Source: Armatimonadota bacterium | Lineage (GTDB): Bacteria > Cloacimonadota > Cloacimonadia > Cloacimonadales > TCS61 | Reading direction: 5' to 3' | DNA length: 8,123 nucleotides | NCBI GenBank assembly: GCA_030612605.1 | Contig: JAUWNO010000085.1 | Coordinates: 1 to 8,123, forward strand | Shown here: piece by piece, positions 1 to 5,163 of the stretch | How positions within the stretch are numbered: the stretch's first letter is position 1 | How the letters are laid out: every line of letters begins with the position of its first letter | Position numbers and translations under genes: made by a program | The notes under the pieces: model-generated | The model's input: only the letters and a program-made list of their open reading frames with translations | Databases searched by the model: none | What the model was told of the DNA's origin: nothing

Positions 1-212
1 TAATAATTTATAATATAAAAGGTCAGAAAGTTAGACAATATTCAATATTCCCCGAACAGTCGCAAGCTCCTTACGGGGCAGGCAATAATCAATCTTCAAT
101 TATATGGAACGGAACCGATGAAAACAACCAACCTGTAACCTCTGGAATATATCTGTATAAATTCAAATCAGGAGAATTTTCAGTAACAAAGAAAATGTTA
201 TTGTTAAGGTAG
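1..212 (+). CDS. C-terminal end of a secreted protein with FlgD-like / T9SS type A sorting domain (5' truncated)
   Basis: The frame is open from the window edge (first full codon at position 3) to TAG at 210-212, giving 69 residues. It begins IIYNIKGQKVRQYSIF, contains WNGTDENNQPVTSGIYLYKF and ends VTKKMLLLR. This is the usual layout of the FlgD-Ig-like / T9SS type A C-terminal domain: a beta strand with YNxxGQ, then W(D/N)G-D, then SGIY-Y, then a basic K-M-L-L tail. Such domains sit at the end of long exported proteins and act as secretion or surface-anchoring signals; they do not reveal what the rest of the protein does. The gene starts upstream of the window. The sequence match is direct; the sorting role is family knowledge. 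Confidence 0.85.
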   Translation, partial: IIYNIKGQKVRQYSIFPEQSQAPYGAGNNQSSIIWNGTDENNQPVTSGIYLYKFKSGEFSVTKKMLLLR

Positions 213-221
213 AGTACAAGT

Positions 222-264
222 TTTTAACCCGACTCGGGTTTGAAAAACTCGAGTCGGGTTAAAA
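222..264. repeat. Perfect 20-bp hairpin with GACTC/GAGTC core
   Basis: Bases 222-241 pair with 245-264 around a 3-base loop (242-244), with a single G.U wobble (237/249). The GC core CCCGACTC (228-235) / GAGTCGGG (251-258) is flanked by AT pairs. It lies 10 bases after the preceding stop codon and just before the ribosome binding site at 271-275. The stem is followed by AAAAC and not by a T-run on either strand, so it is not a standard intrinsic terminator. The core fits the hairpin family seen again at 1213-1297 and 7222-7355. Confidence 0.85.
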
Positions 265-281
265 CAAACAAGGAGAATTCT

Positions 282-1190
282 TTGAAAAAAATAATGATTC
301 TATTTCTAATTCTATTTTCATTCTCTATTTTTGCAGAACAACTTCCACAAATCCAATATGAAAAACTAACTTTTGGAACAAACGGAACCCTGGAAGTCAT
401 GACCTGGAATATCCAGAATTTTCCTAAAAGCGAATATACAGTCGATTTTGCAACGGGAATAATATTAGCAATAGATGCTGATGTTATCGGATTGCAGGAG
501 ATCGAGAGTGATTCTGCTTTTGTGGTGCTGCTGAAAAATTTGCAGAAACAAAATCCAAAAGATAAATGGAACGGATTTCGGGCAAATACTAATGAATGGG
601 AAATGAACCTGGCATATCTCTATAAATCTTGTATGATAAATGTGGATAGTATTTACCAGATCTATCCAGATGATGAAAAATATCATTATCCCTTTCCCAG
701 AAAACCTCTGATGCTGGAATTTTCCTGTTTTGACCAGAAATTCTTTATCATAAATAATCACTTAAAAGCAATGCCGGGCGAGAAGAACATGATGCGCAGA
801 AAAGATGCATGCAGACTGCTGGATGAATACATCGATGAATTCCTTTCTGAGGAAAATGTTATTTTATTGGGTGATCTTAATGACCAACTCACCGATCCTG
901 AAGAGGAAAATGCCTTCAATATTTTTTTGGACGATAAGCAGAATTATTATTTTGCAGATTGGGAAATCGCAGCGGACAGTACTGCAAATTGGTCTTATCC
1001 ATATTGGAAATATCGCAGTCATCTCGATCATATCCTCATTTCCAACGAACTTTTTGATGAATTTGAAAATGCAGGTTCAGAAATTAAAACGATTACTATT
1101 GATAAATTTATGGAAGGTGAGGGAGATGTTCGCTACAAATATATCACAGACCATCGTCCTGTTGTTATAAAGCTGGAGTTTGTAGAATAG
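282..1190 (+). CDS. Secreted endonuclease/exonuclease/phosphatase (EEP) family protein, TTG start
   Basis: This is a 302-residue Mg-dependent phosphoesterase of the EEP (DNase I-like / exonuclease III-like) fold. The family motifs appear in order: TWNIQNF (Asn43), GLQEIES (Glu73), NNHLKA (His160), GDLND (Asp198, Asn200), HLDHIL (Asp249, His250) and ITDHRPV (Asp290, His291), so the catalytic set looks complete. The N-terminus MKKIMILFLILFSFSIFA is a signal peptide with cleavage likely before EQLPQ, so it should act outside the cytoplasm or be membrane-attached. I chose TTG at 282 because AGGAG (271-275) sits 6 bases upstream. An in-frame ATG at 240 lies inside the upstream hairpin and would bury the signal peptide behind 14 polar residues. 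The substrate may be extracellular nucleic acid or another phosphodiester; sequence alone does not decide. Promoter not identified. Confidence 0.87.
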   Translation: MKKIMILFLILFSFSIFAEQLPQIQYEKLTFGTNGTLEVMTWNIQNFPKSEYTVDFATGIILAIDADVIGLQEIESDSAFVVLLKNLQKQNPKDKWNGFRANTNEWEMNLAYLYKSCMINVDSIYQIYPDDEKYHYPFPRKPLMLEFSCFDQKFFIINNHLKAMPGEKNMMRRKDACRLLDEYIDEFLSEENVILLGDLNDQLTDPEEENAFNIFLDDKQNYYFADWEIAADSTANWSYPYWKYRSHLDHILISNELFDEFENAGSEIKTITIDKFMEGEGDVRYKYITDHRPVVIKLEFVE

Positions 1191-1212
1191 AAAAAACCTT
1201 CTGATTGAGAAT

Positions 1213-1246
1213 GGACTTGACTCGTGACAAAGTATGAGTCGAGAAT
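1213..1246 (+). repeat. GACTC/GAGTC hairpin element, copy A-L
   Basis: The stem is CTTGACTC (1216-1223) with GAGTCGAG (1236-1243), 8 bp with one G.U and a 12-base loop. It is preceded by GGA and followed by AAT, as in the other copies. It faces copy A-R (1263-1297): the two arms match at about 24 of 34 positions in opposite orientation, so 1213-1297 forms one large imperfect inverted repeat with a short centre. Confidence 0.7.
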
Positions 1247-1262
1247 ATTCGACAGTGCCATC

Positions 1263-1297
1263 ATTCCCGACTCACTCTGCGCTGCGAGTCAGGTCTG
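1263..1297 (-). repeat. GACTC/GAGTC hairpin element, copy A-R (inverted)
   Basis: Read on the minus strand the stem is CCTGACTC with GAGTCGGG (plus-strand 1286-1293 and 1266-1273) around a 12-base loop, followed by AAT. Compared with A-L, a T-A pair is replaced by C-G, so pairing is kept. The minus-strand reading of 1231-1302 also aligns with 7286-7386 (shared blocks GGGAATGAT, TTCTC and ACTCAT), except that the latter carries about 30 extra bases in the loop. Confidence 0.7.
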
Positions 1298-1311
1298 ATT
1301 AATGTGCGAAT

Positions 1312-1383
1312 ATCAATAACCCACTCCTTTAGGTGTGTGGGTTAACGATAAATCCAGAATGATAATACGCCGTTCACGGCGTT
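1312..1383 (+). repeat. Left copy of the inverted two-hairpin module flanking mntA-hepT
   Basis: This stretch contains ATCAATAACCC (1312-1322) leading into a hairpin TAACCCAC (1317-1324) / GTGGGTTA (1337-1344) with an inner CCT/AGG pairing. A second hairpin follows: ACGCCGT (1367-1373) / ACGGCGT (1376-1382) with a 2-base loop. Both parts recur in opposite orientation and reverse order at 2283-2344, just after the toxin-antitoxin pair. The remaining gene-free sequence (1191-1481) holds the GACTC hairpins at 1213-1297 and a small inverted repeat at 1400-1430. Confidence 0.65.
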
Positions 1384-1399
1384 CTAACAAAGGAAGTGA

Positions 1400-1430
1400 T
1401 TTTTGCAGTACCGGAAAATTCTTGCAAAAA
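1400..1430. promoter_or_regulatory. Inverted repeat upstream of mntA, possible operator
   Basis: TTTTTGCA (1400-1407) and TGCAAAAA (1423-1430) are perfect 8-base inverted repeats separated by 15 bases and end 51 bases before the mntA start. Many toxin-antitoxin operons are autoregulated at such sites. MntA/HepT pairs lack an obvious DNA-binding domain, however, and AT-rich palindromes of this size arise by chance in this base composition. Confidence 0.25.
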
Positions 1431-1481
1431 AAATCAATTTTTTGAATTTGAATAAAGAAAGAGAATCAGAAGGAATGTAAT

Positions 1482-1871
1482 ATGGGAAATTATTCAAAAA
1501 AAATCGATCTAAATGAACTCAAACATTTATTGGAAAAAAAATTTCCTGAAATCTCGATTGCTTACATCTTTGGCTCAGCAAAGGATGGATACATCAAAGC
1601 AGGTTCTGATATCGACATAGCGGTATTATTGGATGATAATTATGAAAAGCTACTCGAATTTAAAATAGCTGCTGATATTGAAGAAGCTTTTAAATGCAAA
1701 GTCGATATTGTAGTCTTGAATACAGCTAATCCAATTTTAACCTATGAAATTTTCAAAACCGGAAATCGTTTATTTGAAAAAGACAGTTTAAAAAGAGCTG
1801 TATTTGAGGTAAATGCTTTTCGAGATTATATCGATAATATCTATTATTTAAGGAGAAGATATGCCAAATAA
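1482..1871 (+). CDS. mntA: MntA-like minimal nucleotidyltransferase antitoxin
   Basis: This 129-residue protein is of the MNT (pol-beta nucleotidyltransferase) family, the antitoxin half of a HEPN/MNT module. The signature GSX10DXD is exact: Gly31-Ser32, Asp43 and Asp45 within GSAKDGYIKAGSDIDIAVL. The third metal-binding acid is Asp75 in KCKVDIVVL. In characterised systems (Shewanella oneidensis MntA-HepT) the enzyme adds AMP units from ATP to a Tyr of the HEPN toxin and so silences it. The catalytic acids are intact, so the same chemistry is expected. The ATG at 1482 is preceded by AAGGA (1470-1474). The stop overlaps the downstream toxin gene by 11 bases, and the toxin's ribosome binding site lies inside this gene, so synthesis of the two is coupled with antitoxin first. 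Length is normal for the family. Confidence 0.88.
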   Translation: MGNYSKKIDLNELKHLLEKKFPEISIAYIFGSAKDGYIKAGSDIDIAVLLDDNYEKLLEFKIAADIEEAFKCKVDIVVLNTANPILTYEIFKTGNRLFEKDSLKRAVFEVNAFRDYIDNIYYLRRRYAK

Positions 1872-2283
1872 ATATATCATTTTGCGATTAATATCGAATA
1901 TTGAAGGTTATTTGAATGATTTAAAAAGAGTCGATGAAATAACTTTTAATGAATTCATTGAAGATATTATAAAGCAAAGGTTTATCGAAAGAACTCTTCA
2001 CATCATTATTGAATCTGTTCTCGATATAATGCATCACATTATTTCTGATTTAAAGTTGCGGGAACCAGATTCTTATGCAGATGCTTTCAAGGTCTTATTT
2101 GAGAATAAGATAATATCGGAAAATACTCGTAACAATGGGAAGTTAATGGCTCAATTTCGAAATAGATTAGTGCATTATTACGAAAAAAATGAACCGGAAA
2201 TAATTTTTGGGATCTTGAAAAAACATCTCAACGATATCTGGGTTTTCATAAATGATGTGAAGAAATTTGCTGGAACAGAGTAA
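1861..2283 (+). CDS. hepT: HepT-like HEPN toxin ribonuclease (DUF86)
   Basis: This 140-residue, mainly alpha-helical protein is of the HEPN/DUF86 type. The RX4HXY catalytic and modification motif is intact: Arg100, His105, Tyr107 within FRNRLVHYYE. In the family, dimers use the Arg/His pair for metal-independent RNA cleavage, and the Tyr is the site AMPylated by MntA. ATG 1861 has AGGAG (1851-1855) 5 bases upstream, within mntA, and overlaps it by 11 bases. No truncation or frameshift is seen, so the pair looks functional. Inverted hairpin modules lie on both sides of the two genes (1312-1383 and 2283-2344). RNA target and trigger cannot be read from the sequence; antiphage or plasmid-stabilising roles are possible. 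Confidence 0.87.
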   Translation: MPNKYIILRLISNIEGYLNDLKRVDEITFNEFIEDIIKQRFIERTLHIIIESVLDIMHHIISDLKLREPDSYADAFKVLFENKIISENTRNNGKLMAQFRNRLVHYYEKNEPEIIFGILKKHLNDIWVFINDVKKFAGTE

Positions 2284-2344
2284 ACGCCGTGATGGTGTTG
2301 TTTGGCGATGTGTTTTCCCCTACATAAATGTAGGGGTTATTGAT
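2283..2344 (-). repeat. Right copy of the inverted two-hairpin module flanking mntA-hepT
   Basis: It begins at the last base of the hepT stop codon. AACGCC (2283-2288) pairs with GGTGTT (2294-2299, one wobble), and its first ten bases AACGCCGTGA equal the minus-strand reading of 1374-1383. Next is a perfect hairpin CCCCTACA (2317-2324) / TGTAGGGG (2329-2336) with loop TAAA. It ends GGGTTATTGAT (2334-2344), the exact reverse complement of 1312-1322. No T-run follows the strong stem, so terminator activity is doubtful. Confidence 0.65.
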
Positions 2345-2421
2345 CGGGAAAATGTAAAAAATGATCTATCAATATAGGGAATCTGTTTTACAATAAATTT
2401 CATAATTTTCTTTATTATCAT

Positions 2422-2448
2422 TTGACATAATTTTATTCAAAATAAAAA
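2422..2448 (+). promoter_or_regulatory. Possible sigma70-type promoter for lysS
   Basis: A consensus -35 TTGACA (2422-2427) is followed 15 bases later by TAAAAA (2443-2448), a 4/6 match to TATAAT. Spacing is shorter than ideal. The predicted transcript would have a leader of roughly 25 bases before the lysS ATG. The -35 is convincing, the -10 is weak. Confidence 0.35.
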
Positions 2449-2479
2449 GAATTATCTAAAAATATTCAGGAGTTTTTTT

Positions 2480-3976
2480 ATGCAGCCAGAAAGCCAGATT
2501 ATCGGGTTGAAAAGACAAAAATTACAAAAAATCATCAATTTGGAAATTAATCCTTTTCCAAACAGAAGCAAACGAACTCATAAAATTATTACTCTTCGTG
2601 AACATCAGGATGAGTTCGTGAAGCAGCAGCAAAAAGTTGCTATTTGCGGACGTTTGGATGCAATGCGAAGACAGGGTAGAATTGGTTTTGGCAATGTATC
2701 TGATGATTCAGGAAGAATACAGATATTTGTGAAGAAGGATGCAGTTGGCGAGGAAAATTACGAGATATTCAAGCTGCTGGATTTAGGCGATTTTGTTCAG
2801 ATCGAAGGTGAATGTTTTGTAACTCAAAAAGGCGAGTATTCTGTAAAGGCAAATAAAATCACGATTCTCAGCAAAAACCTGCGTCCCATCCCAACTGTGA
2901 AAGAAAAAATAATTGATGGTCAAATAAAACGCTGGGACGAGTTTTCTGATATCGAGCTGAGATATCGTAAAAGATATCTGGATTTGCTGCTTAATCCTGA
3001 AATAAAAAAGACTTTTGAAATCAGGGCAAAAATTATAAATGAGGTTCGAAATTATCTGGATAGAGAAGGATTCCTGGAAGTTGATACTCCGATTCTGCAA
3101 ACTCTTTATGGCGGTGCAAATGCACGTCCTTTCATAACTCATCACAATACGTTGGATACATCATTTTACCTGCGAATTGCTACAGAACTTTATCTGAAAA
3201 GATTGATCGTTGCCGGCATTGAAAAAGTTTATGAAATGGGCAAAGATTTCCGCAATGAAGGAATGGACAGAACTCATAATCCTGAATTCACTATGATGGA
3301 ACTTTACCAGGCTTATGCTGATTATTATGATATGATGGATCTCACAGAAGATCTGATCTGCGAAGTTTCTAAGAAAATATCAGGTTATGAAAATATAATG
3401 TATCAAGAGCAGGAAATTTCTTTTAAAAAACCTTGGAAACGCGCCTCGATGATAGATTTGATTTTGGATGAAACCGGCTTTGATGCATCTGATTTTGATT
3501 ATGAAAAGATTAAGAAATTCTGCGAAAAGAATGAGATTGAGACCGAACCAAATAGCGGAGCAGGAAAATTAATTGAGGAACTTTTTGAGGTTTTTGTGGA
3601 ACCAAAATTATTTCAGCCTACATTTGTGATTGATTATCCCAAAGAGGTTTCTCCGCTGGCAAAATCCAAACCGGGAAATCCCAATTTAGTTGAACGCTTT
3701 GAGCTTTTTATTGCAGGTAACGAATTTGCCAATGCTTTCACAGAATTAAACGATCCTATCGATCAAAGGAAAAGGCTGGAAGCACAGGCAAAACTCAGAG
3801 AACTGGGCGATCTCGAAGCAAATGTGGTTGATGAAGATTTTTTAGAAGCATTGGAATATGGCATGCCTCCAACCGGTGGATTAGGCGTTGGCATCGATAG
3901 ATTGGTGATGTTATTTACAAATAATACATCCATCAAAGAGGTGATTTTATTTCCTCAAATGCGACCTGAAATTTAG
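2480..3976 (+). CDS. lysS: Lysyl-tRNA synthetase, class II
   Basis: This 498-residue protein is of normal length for bacterial class II LysRS, which charges tRNA-Lys with lysine using ATP in the cytoplasm. An N-terminal OB-fold anticodon-binding domain (about 50-150, including CGRLDAMRRQGRIGFGNVSD) precedes the catalytic core. Motif 1 is around 198-206 (FLEVDTPIL), motif 2 at about 257-277 (FRNEGMDRTHNPEFTMMELY) and motif 3 at about 466-480 (GLGVGIDRLVMLF). GGANARPFITHHN is the usual lysine-enzyme linker. All class II signatures are present, and the ending VILFPQMRP is typical. The ATG at 2480 has AGGAG (2468-2472) 7 bases upstream. It appears to be a single-gene transcript: a candidate promoter lies at 2422-2448 and a short AT-rich hairpin at 4031-4049. 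In several groups lysS neighbours the lolC/E and lolD genes, which fits the permease about 2 kb downstream. Confidence 0.97.
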   Translation: MQPESQIIGLKRQKLQKIINLEINPFPNRSKRTHKIITLREHQDEFVKQQQKVAICGRLDAMRRQGRIGFGNVSDDSGRIQIFVKKDAVGEENYEIFKLLDLGDFVQIEGECFVTQKGEYSVKANKITILSKNLRPIPTVKEKIIDGQIKRWDEFSDIELRYRKRYLDLLLNPEIKKTFEIRAKIINEVRNYLDREGFLEVDTPILQTLYGGANARPFITHHNTLDTSFYLRIATELYLKRLIVAGIEKVYEMGKDFRNEGMDRTHNPEFTMMELYQAYADYYDMMDLTEDLICEVSKKISGYENIMYQEQEISFKKPWKRASMIDLILDETGFDASDFDYEKIKKFCEKNEIETEPNSGAGKLIEELFEVFVEPKLFQPTFVIDYPKEVSPLAKSKPGNPNLVERFELFIAGNEFANAFTELNDPIDQRKRLEAQAKLRELGDLEANVVDEDFLEALEYGMPPTGGLGVGIDRLVMLFTNNTSIKEVILFPQMRPEI

Positions 3977-4010
3977 AAATTAAAAATTAAAAATGGAAAA
4001 TTAAAAATGG
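3977..4010. repeat. A/T-rich direct repeats after lysS
   Basis: The 12-base unit AATTAAAAATGG occurs at 3985-3996 and 3999-4010, preceded by a partial ATTAAAAA copy starting at 3979. A looser stretch of the same character (AAATTTAAAATTCAAAATTA) follows the small gene at 5009. These look like slippage-prone filler after stop codons. I see no function. Confidence 0.5.
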
Positions 4011-4030
4011 GAAAATGCAGAAAAGAGTGA

Positions 4031-4049
4031 TGAGATAATCTTTATCTCA
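4031..4049 (+). terminator. Short AT-rich hairpin after lysS, weak terminator candidate
   Basis: TGAGATAA (4031-4038) pairs perfectly with TTATCTCA (4042-4049) around a 3-base loop, 55 bases after the lysS stop. No T-run follows directly (next bases AACCCGATC), so termination is uncertain. It could instead be a repeat or a chance palindrome. Confidence 0.3.
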
Positions 4050-4075
4050 ACCCGATCATTTTCTGTTTGAATCCC

Positions 4076-4103
4076 TTGAAATAATTGAATTTTTTTATAT
4101 TTT
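4076..4103 (+). promoter_or_regulatory. Possible promoter for the SUKH gene
   Basis: TTGAAA (4076-4081) and TATTTT (4098-4103) are separated by 16 bases. Transcription would start about at 4110, only a few bases before the TTG at 4114. If real, the mRNA would be nearly leaderless or translation would begin further in, at ATG 4180. Confidence 0.3.
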
Positions 4104-4113
4104 AACCCGTGAA

Positions 4114-4704
4114 TTGGGAGATAGAATCGAAGATAAAATTGAAATTATATTACAAAGATTAAAAGCAAAAATCTCTCAAATGCCGGATAATTACCATTTC
4201 TCTCCTGCTGCATCAGAAGAAGAGATAAAAAATCTTGAAACAGTTCTAAGCATCAATTTACCTTATTCTTACAGAACATTTCTGAAAAAATTCAATGGTG
4301 GATTTATCTGCAACGAATCTATAGCAAAATTTATTAAAAAAAGAAATGACCTTGAAACTGCAGCCTGGAATAGCCTTTTCATTTTTGGCACAACAGAAAT
4401 CTATGAAGAATATGCAAAGCTCAGAGATATGAATTGGAAATTATTTTCCGACCGGAAAGAAGTGTATCCGTTCATTCCTTTTTGCAGCACAGAAATTCAG
4501 GAAAAGCTGGTGTTTGTTTTGCCTTTGGATGAAAATTTTGAATCTCCGGTTTTCGATGCATTTCATGAAGATCCATATTCGGATTGGGGAATTCTCTATA
4601 ATAATTTCGAGGATTTTCTGGAATCTTATATTGATGGAAGCGTCAAAACAATCGCATCTGCAAAAGCGAAAACAGCTATTGATTTTTTACCGCAATCAGG
4701 TTAG
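4114..4704 (+). CDS. SUKH (SMI1/KNR4) family protein, orphan
   Basis: This protein of up to 196 residues has the classic SMI1/KNR4 N-terminal pattern FSPAASEEEIKNLETVLSINLPYSYRTFLKKFNGGF (residues about 29-65): acidic helix, LP-SY-FL, then NGG. Later family-like segments are LFIFGT, IPFCS and a C-terminal helix with DFLESYI. SUKH proteins are best known as immunity proteins that neutralise partner toxins in polymorphic toxin systems; others have unknown roles. No toxin lies next to it, so immunity is only a possibility. The start is uncertain: TTG 4114 has no ribosome binding site upstream (GGGAG lies after it), and the next candidate, ATG 4180 (MPDNYHF), has none either. The helix before MPDNYHF is plausible protein, so I kept TTG. 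No signal peptide, hence cytoplasmic. Confidence 0.8.
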   Translation: MGDRIEDKIEIILQRLKAKISQMPDNYHFSPAASEEEIKNLETVLSINLPYSYRTFLKKFNGGFICNESIAKFIKKRNDLETAAWNSLFIFGTTEIYEEYAKLRDMNWKLFSDRKEVYPFIPFCSTEIQEKLVFVLPLDENFESPVFDAFHEDPYSDWGILYNNFEDFLESYIDGSVKTIASAKAKTAIDFLPQSG

Positions 4705-4767
4705 AAAGAAAGAACAGAACGAGAAATCGGAGATAATTAGAAATAGTATTTCAAAAAACGGTTTTCT

Positions 4768-4796
4768 TTGACAGGATAACTTCATAAAATTTAAAT
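4768..4796 (+). promoter_or_regulatory. Promoter for the small membrane-protein gene
   Basis: Consensus -35 TTGACA (4768-4773) and -10-like TTAAAT (4791-4796, 4/6) are separated by the ideal 17 bases. Transcription would begin near 4803, giving a leader of about 36 bases that carries the GGAGG site at 4829-4833. The preceding interval (4705-4767) shows no other feature. Confidence 0.5.
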
Positions 4797-4838
4797 TGTT
4801 AAGTCATCAAAAAGAGATAAAAAAAATTGGAGGAAGAT

Positions 4839-5009
4839 ATGTTTAAAAAATTTTTCCGCACAGTTTTCTGGATATTTTTGATTGGATTGGCTATTAAACT
4901 AATCAAGAAATGTCCATTCTGTAAAGAGCACTTTGAACTTTGTAAAAAACATGTTCAAGACCTGTTGCAACCTGATGAAGAAGAGGAAGAAGAAACAGAA
5001 GAAGAATAA
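4839..5009 (+). CDS. Small membrane-anchored protein with Cys/His cluster and acidic tail
   Basis: This 56-residue protein is not assigned to a family I recognise. ATG 4839 has a strong GGAGG (4829-4833) 5 bases upstream; an in-frame TTG at 4827 would precede that site and is rejected. Three parts are visible: a hydrophobic segment with basic edges (about residues 5-22), probably one transmembrane helix; CPFCKEHFELCKKH (25-38), with spacing C-x2-C-x2-H-x3-C-x2-H; and a tail almost entirely of Glu and Asp (46-56). The Cys/His spacing could bind zinc or another metal, or form a disulfide. By the positive-inside rule the topology is unclear, because both flanks of the helix are basic. It has its own promoter-like sequence. 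The clean ribosome binding site and protein-like composition support a real gene. Confidence 0.72.
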   Translation: MFKKFFRTVFWIFLIGLAIKLIKKCPFCKEHFELCKKHVQDLLQPDEEEEEETEEE

Positions 5010-5066
5010 AAATTGGAAATTTAAAATTCAAAATTACAAATTAAAACCTTTGATTCCTGAGATGCA

Positions 5067-5146
5067 AGAGCAGGTTCTAGAGCAGGTTCAATCATGTTGA
5101 TTGAACCACAGGTTATTGTTGTTTCAACCGTGTCTGCTGAAACAAC
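5067..5146. repeat. Tandem 12-base repeat and two strong hairpins before the GNAT gene
   Basis: AGAGCAGGTTC occurs twice in tandem with a 12-base period (5067-5077, 5079-5089). The second copy runs into a perfect 10-bp hairpin GGTTCAATCA (5085-5094) / TGATTGAACC (5098-5107) with loop TGT. A second hairpin, GTTGTTTCA (5118-5126) / TGAAACAAC (5138-5146), follows 10 bases later and ends 6 bases before the AGGAAGG site. No T-run follows either stem. They may be mobile palindromic repeats or an mRNA leader structure acting on the next gene. Confidence 0.6.
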
Positions 5147-5163
5147 CAAATTAGGAAGGCATC

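Noticed and set aside
240..281. ATG at 240 as the start of the EEP gene
   Set aside because: It lies in the stem of the 222-264 hairpin, has no ribosome binding site, and would add 14 polar residues before a clear signal peptide. TTG 282 has AGGAG at the right distance.
1191..1481. CRISPR-like or tRNA content in the repeat-rich spacer
   Set aside because: The repeats are few, inverted and of unequal spacing, with no regular spacers. No cloverleaf or tRNA T-loop pattern was found by eye.
2317..2340. CCCCTACA-TAAA-TGTAGGGG hairpin as an intrinsic terminator for hepT
   Set aside because: There is no T-run on either side in the right place (TTAT on plus, AAAA on minus), and a related hairpin flanks the operon on the other side in inverted orientation, which fits a repeat better.
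4514..4771. Open frame of 85 codons overlapping the end of the SUKH gene
   Set aside because: It is in another frame of the SUKH coding sequence, rich in Ile and Met runs, and has no ribosome binding site or family resemblance.
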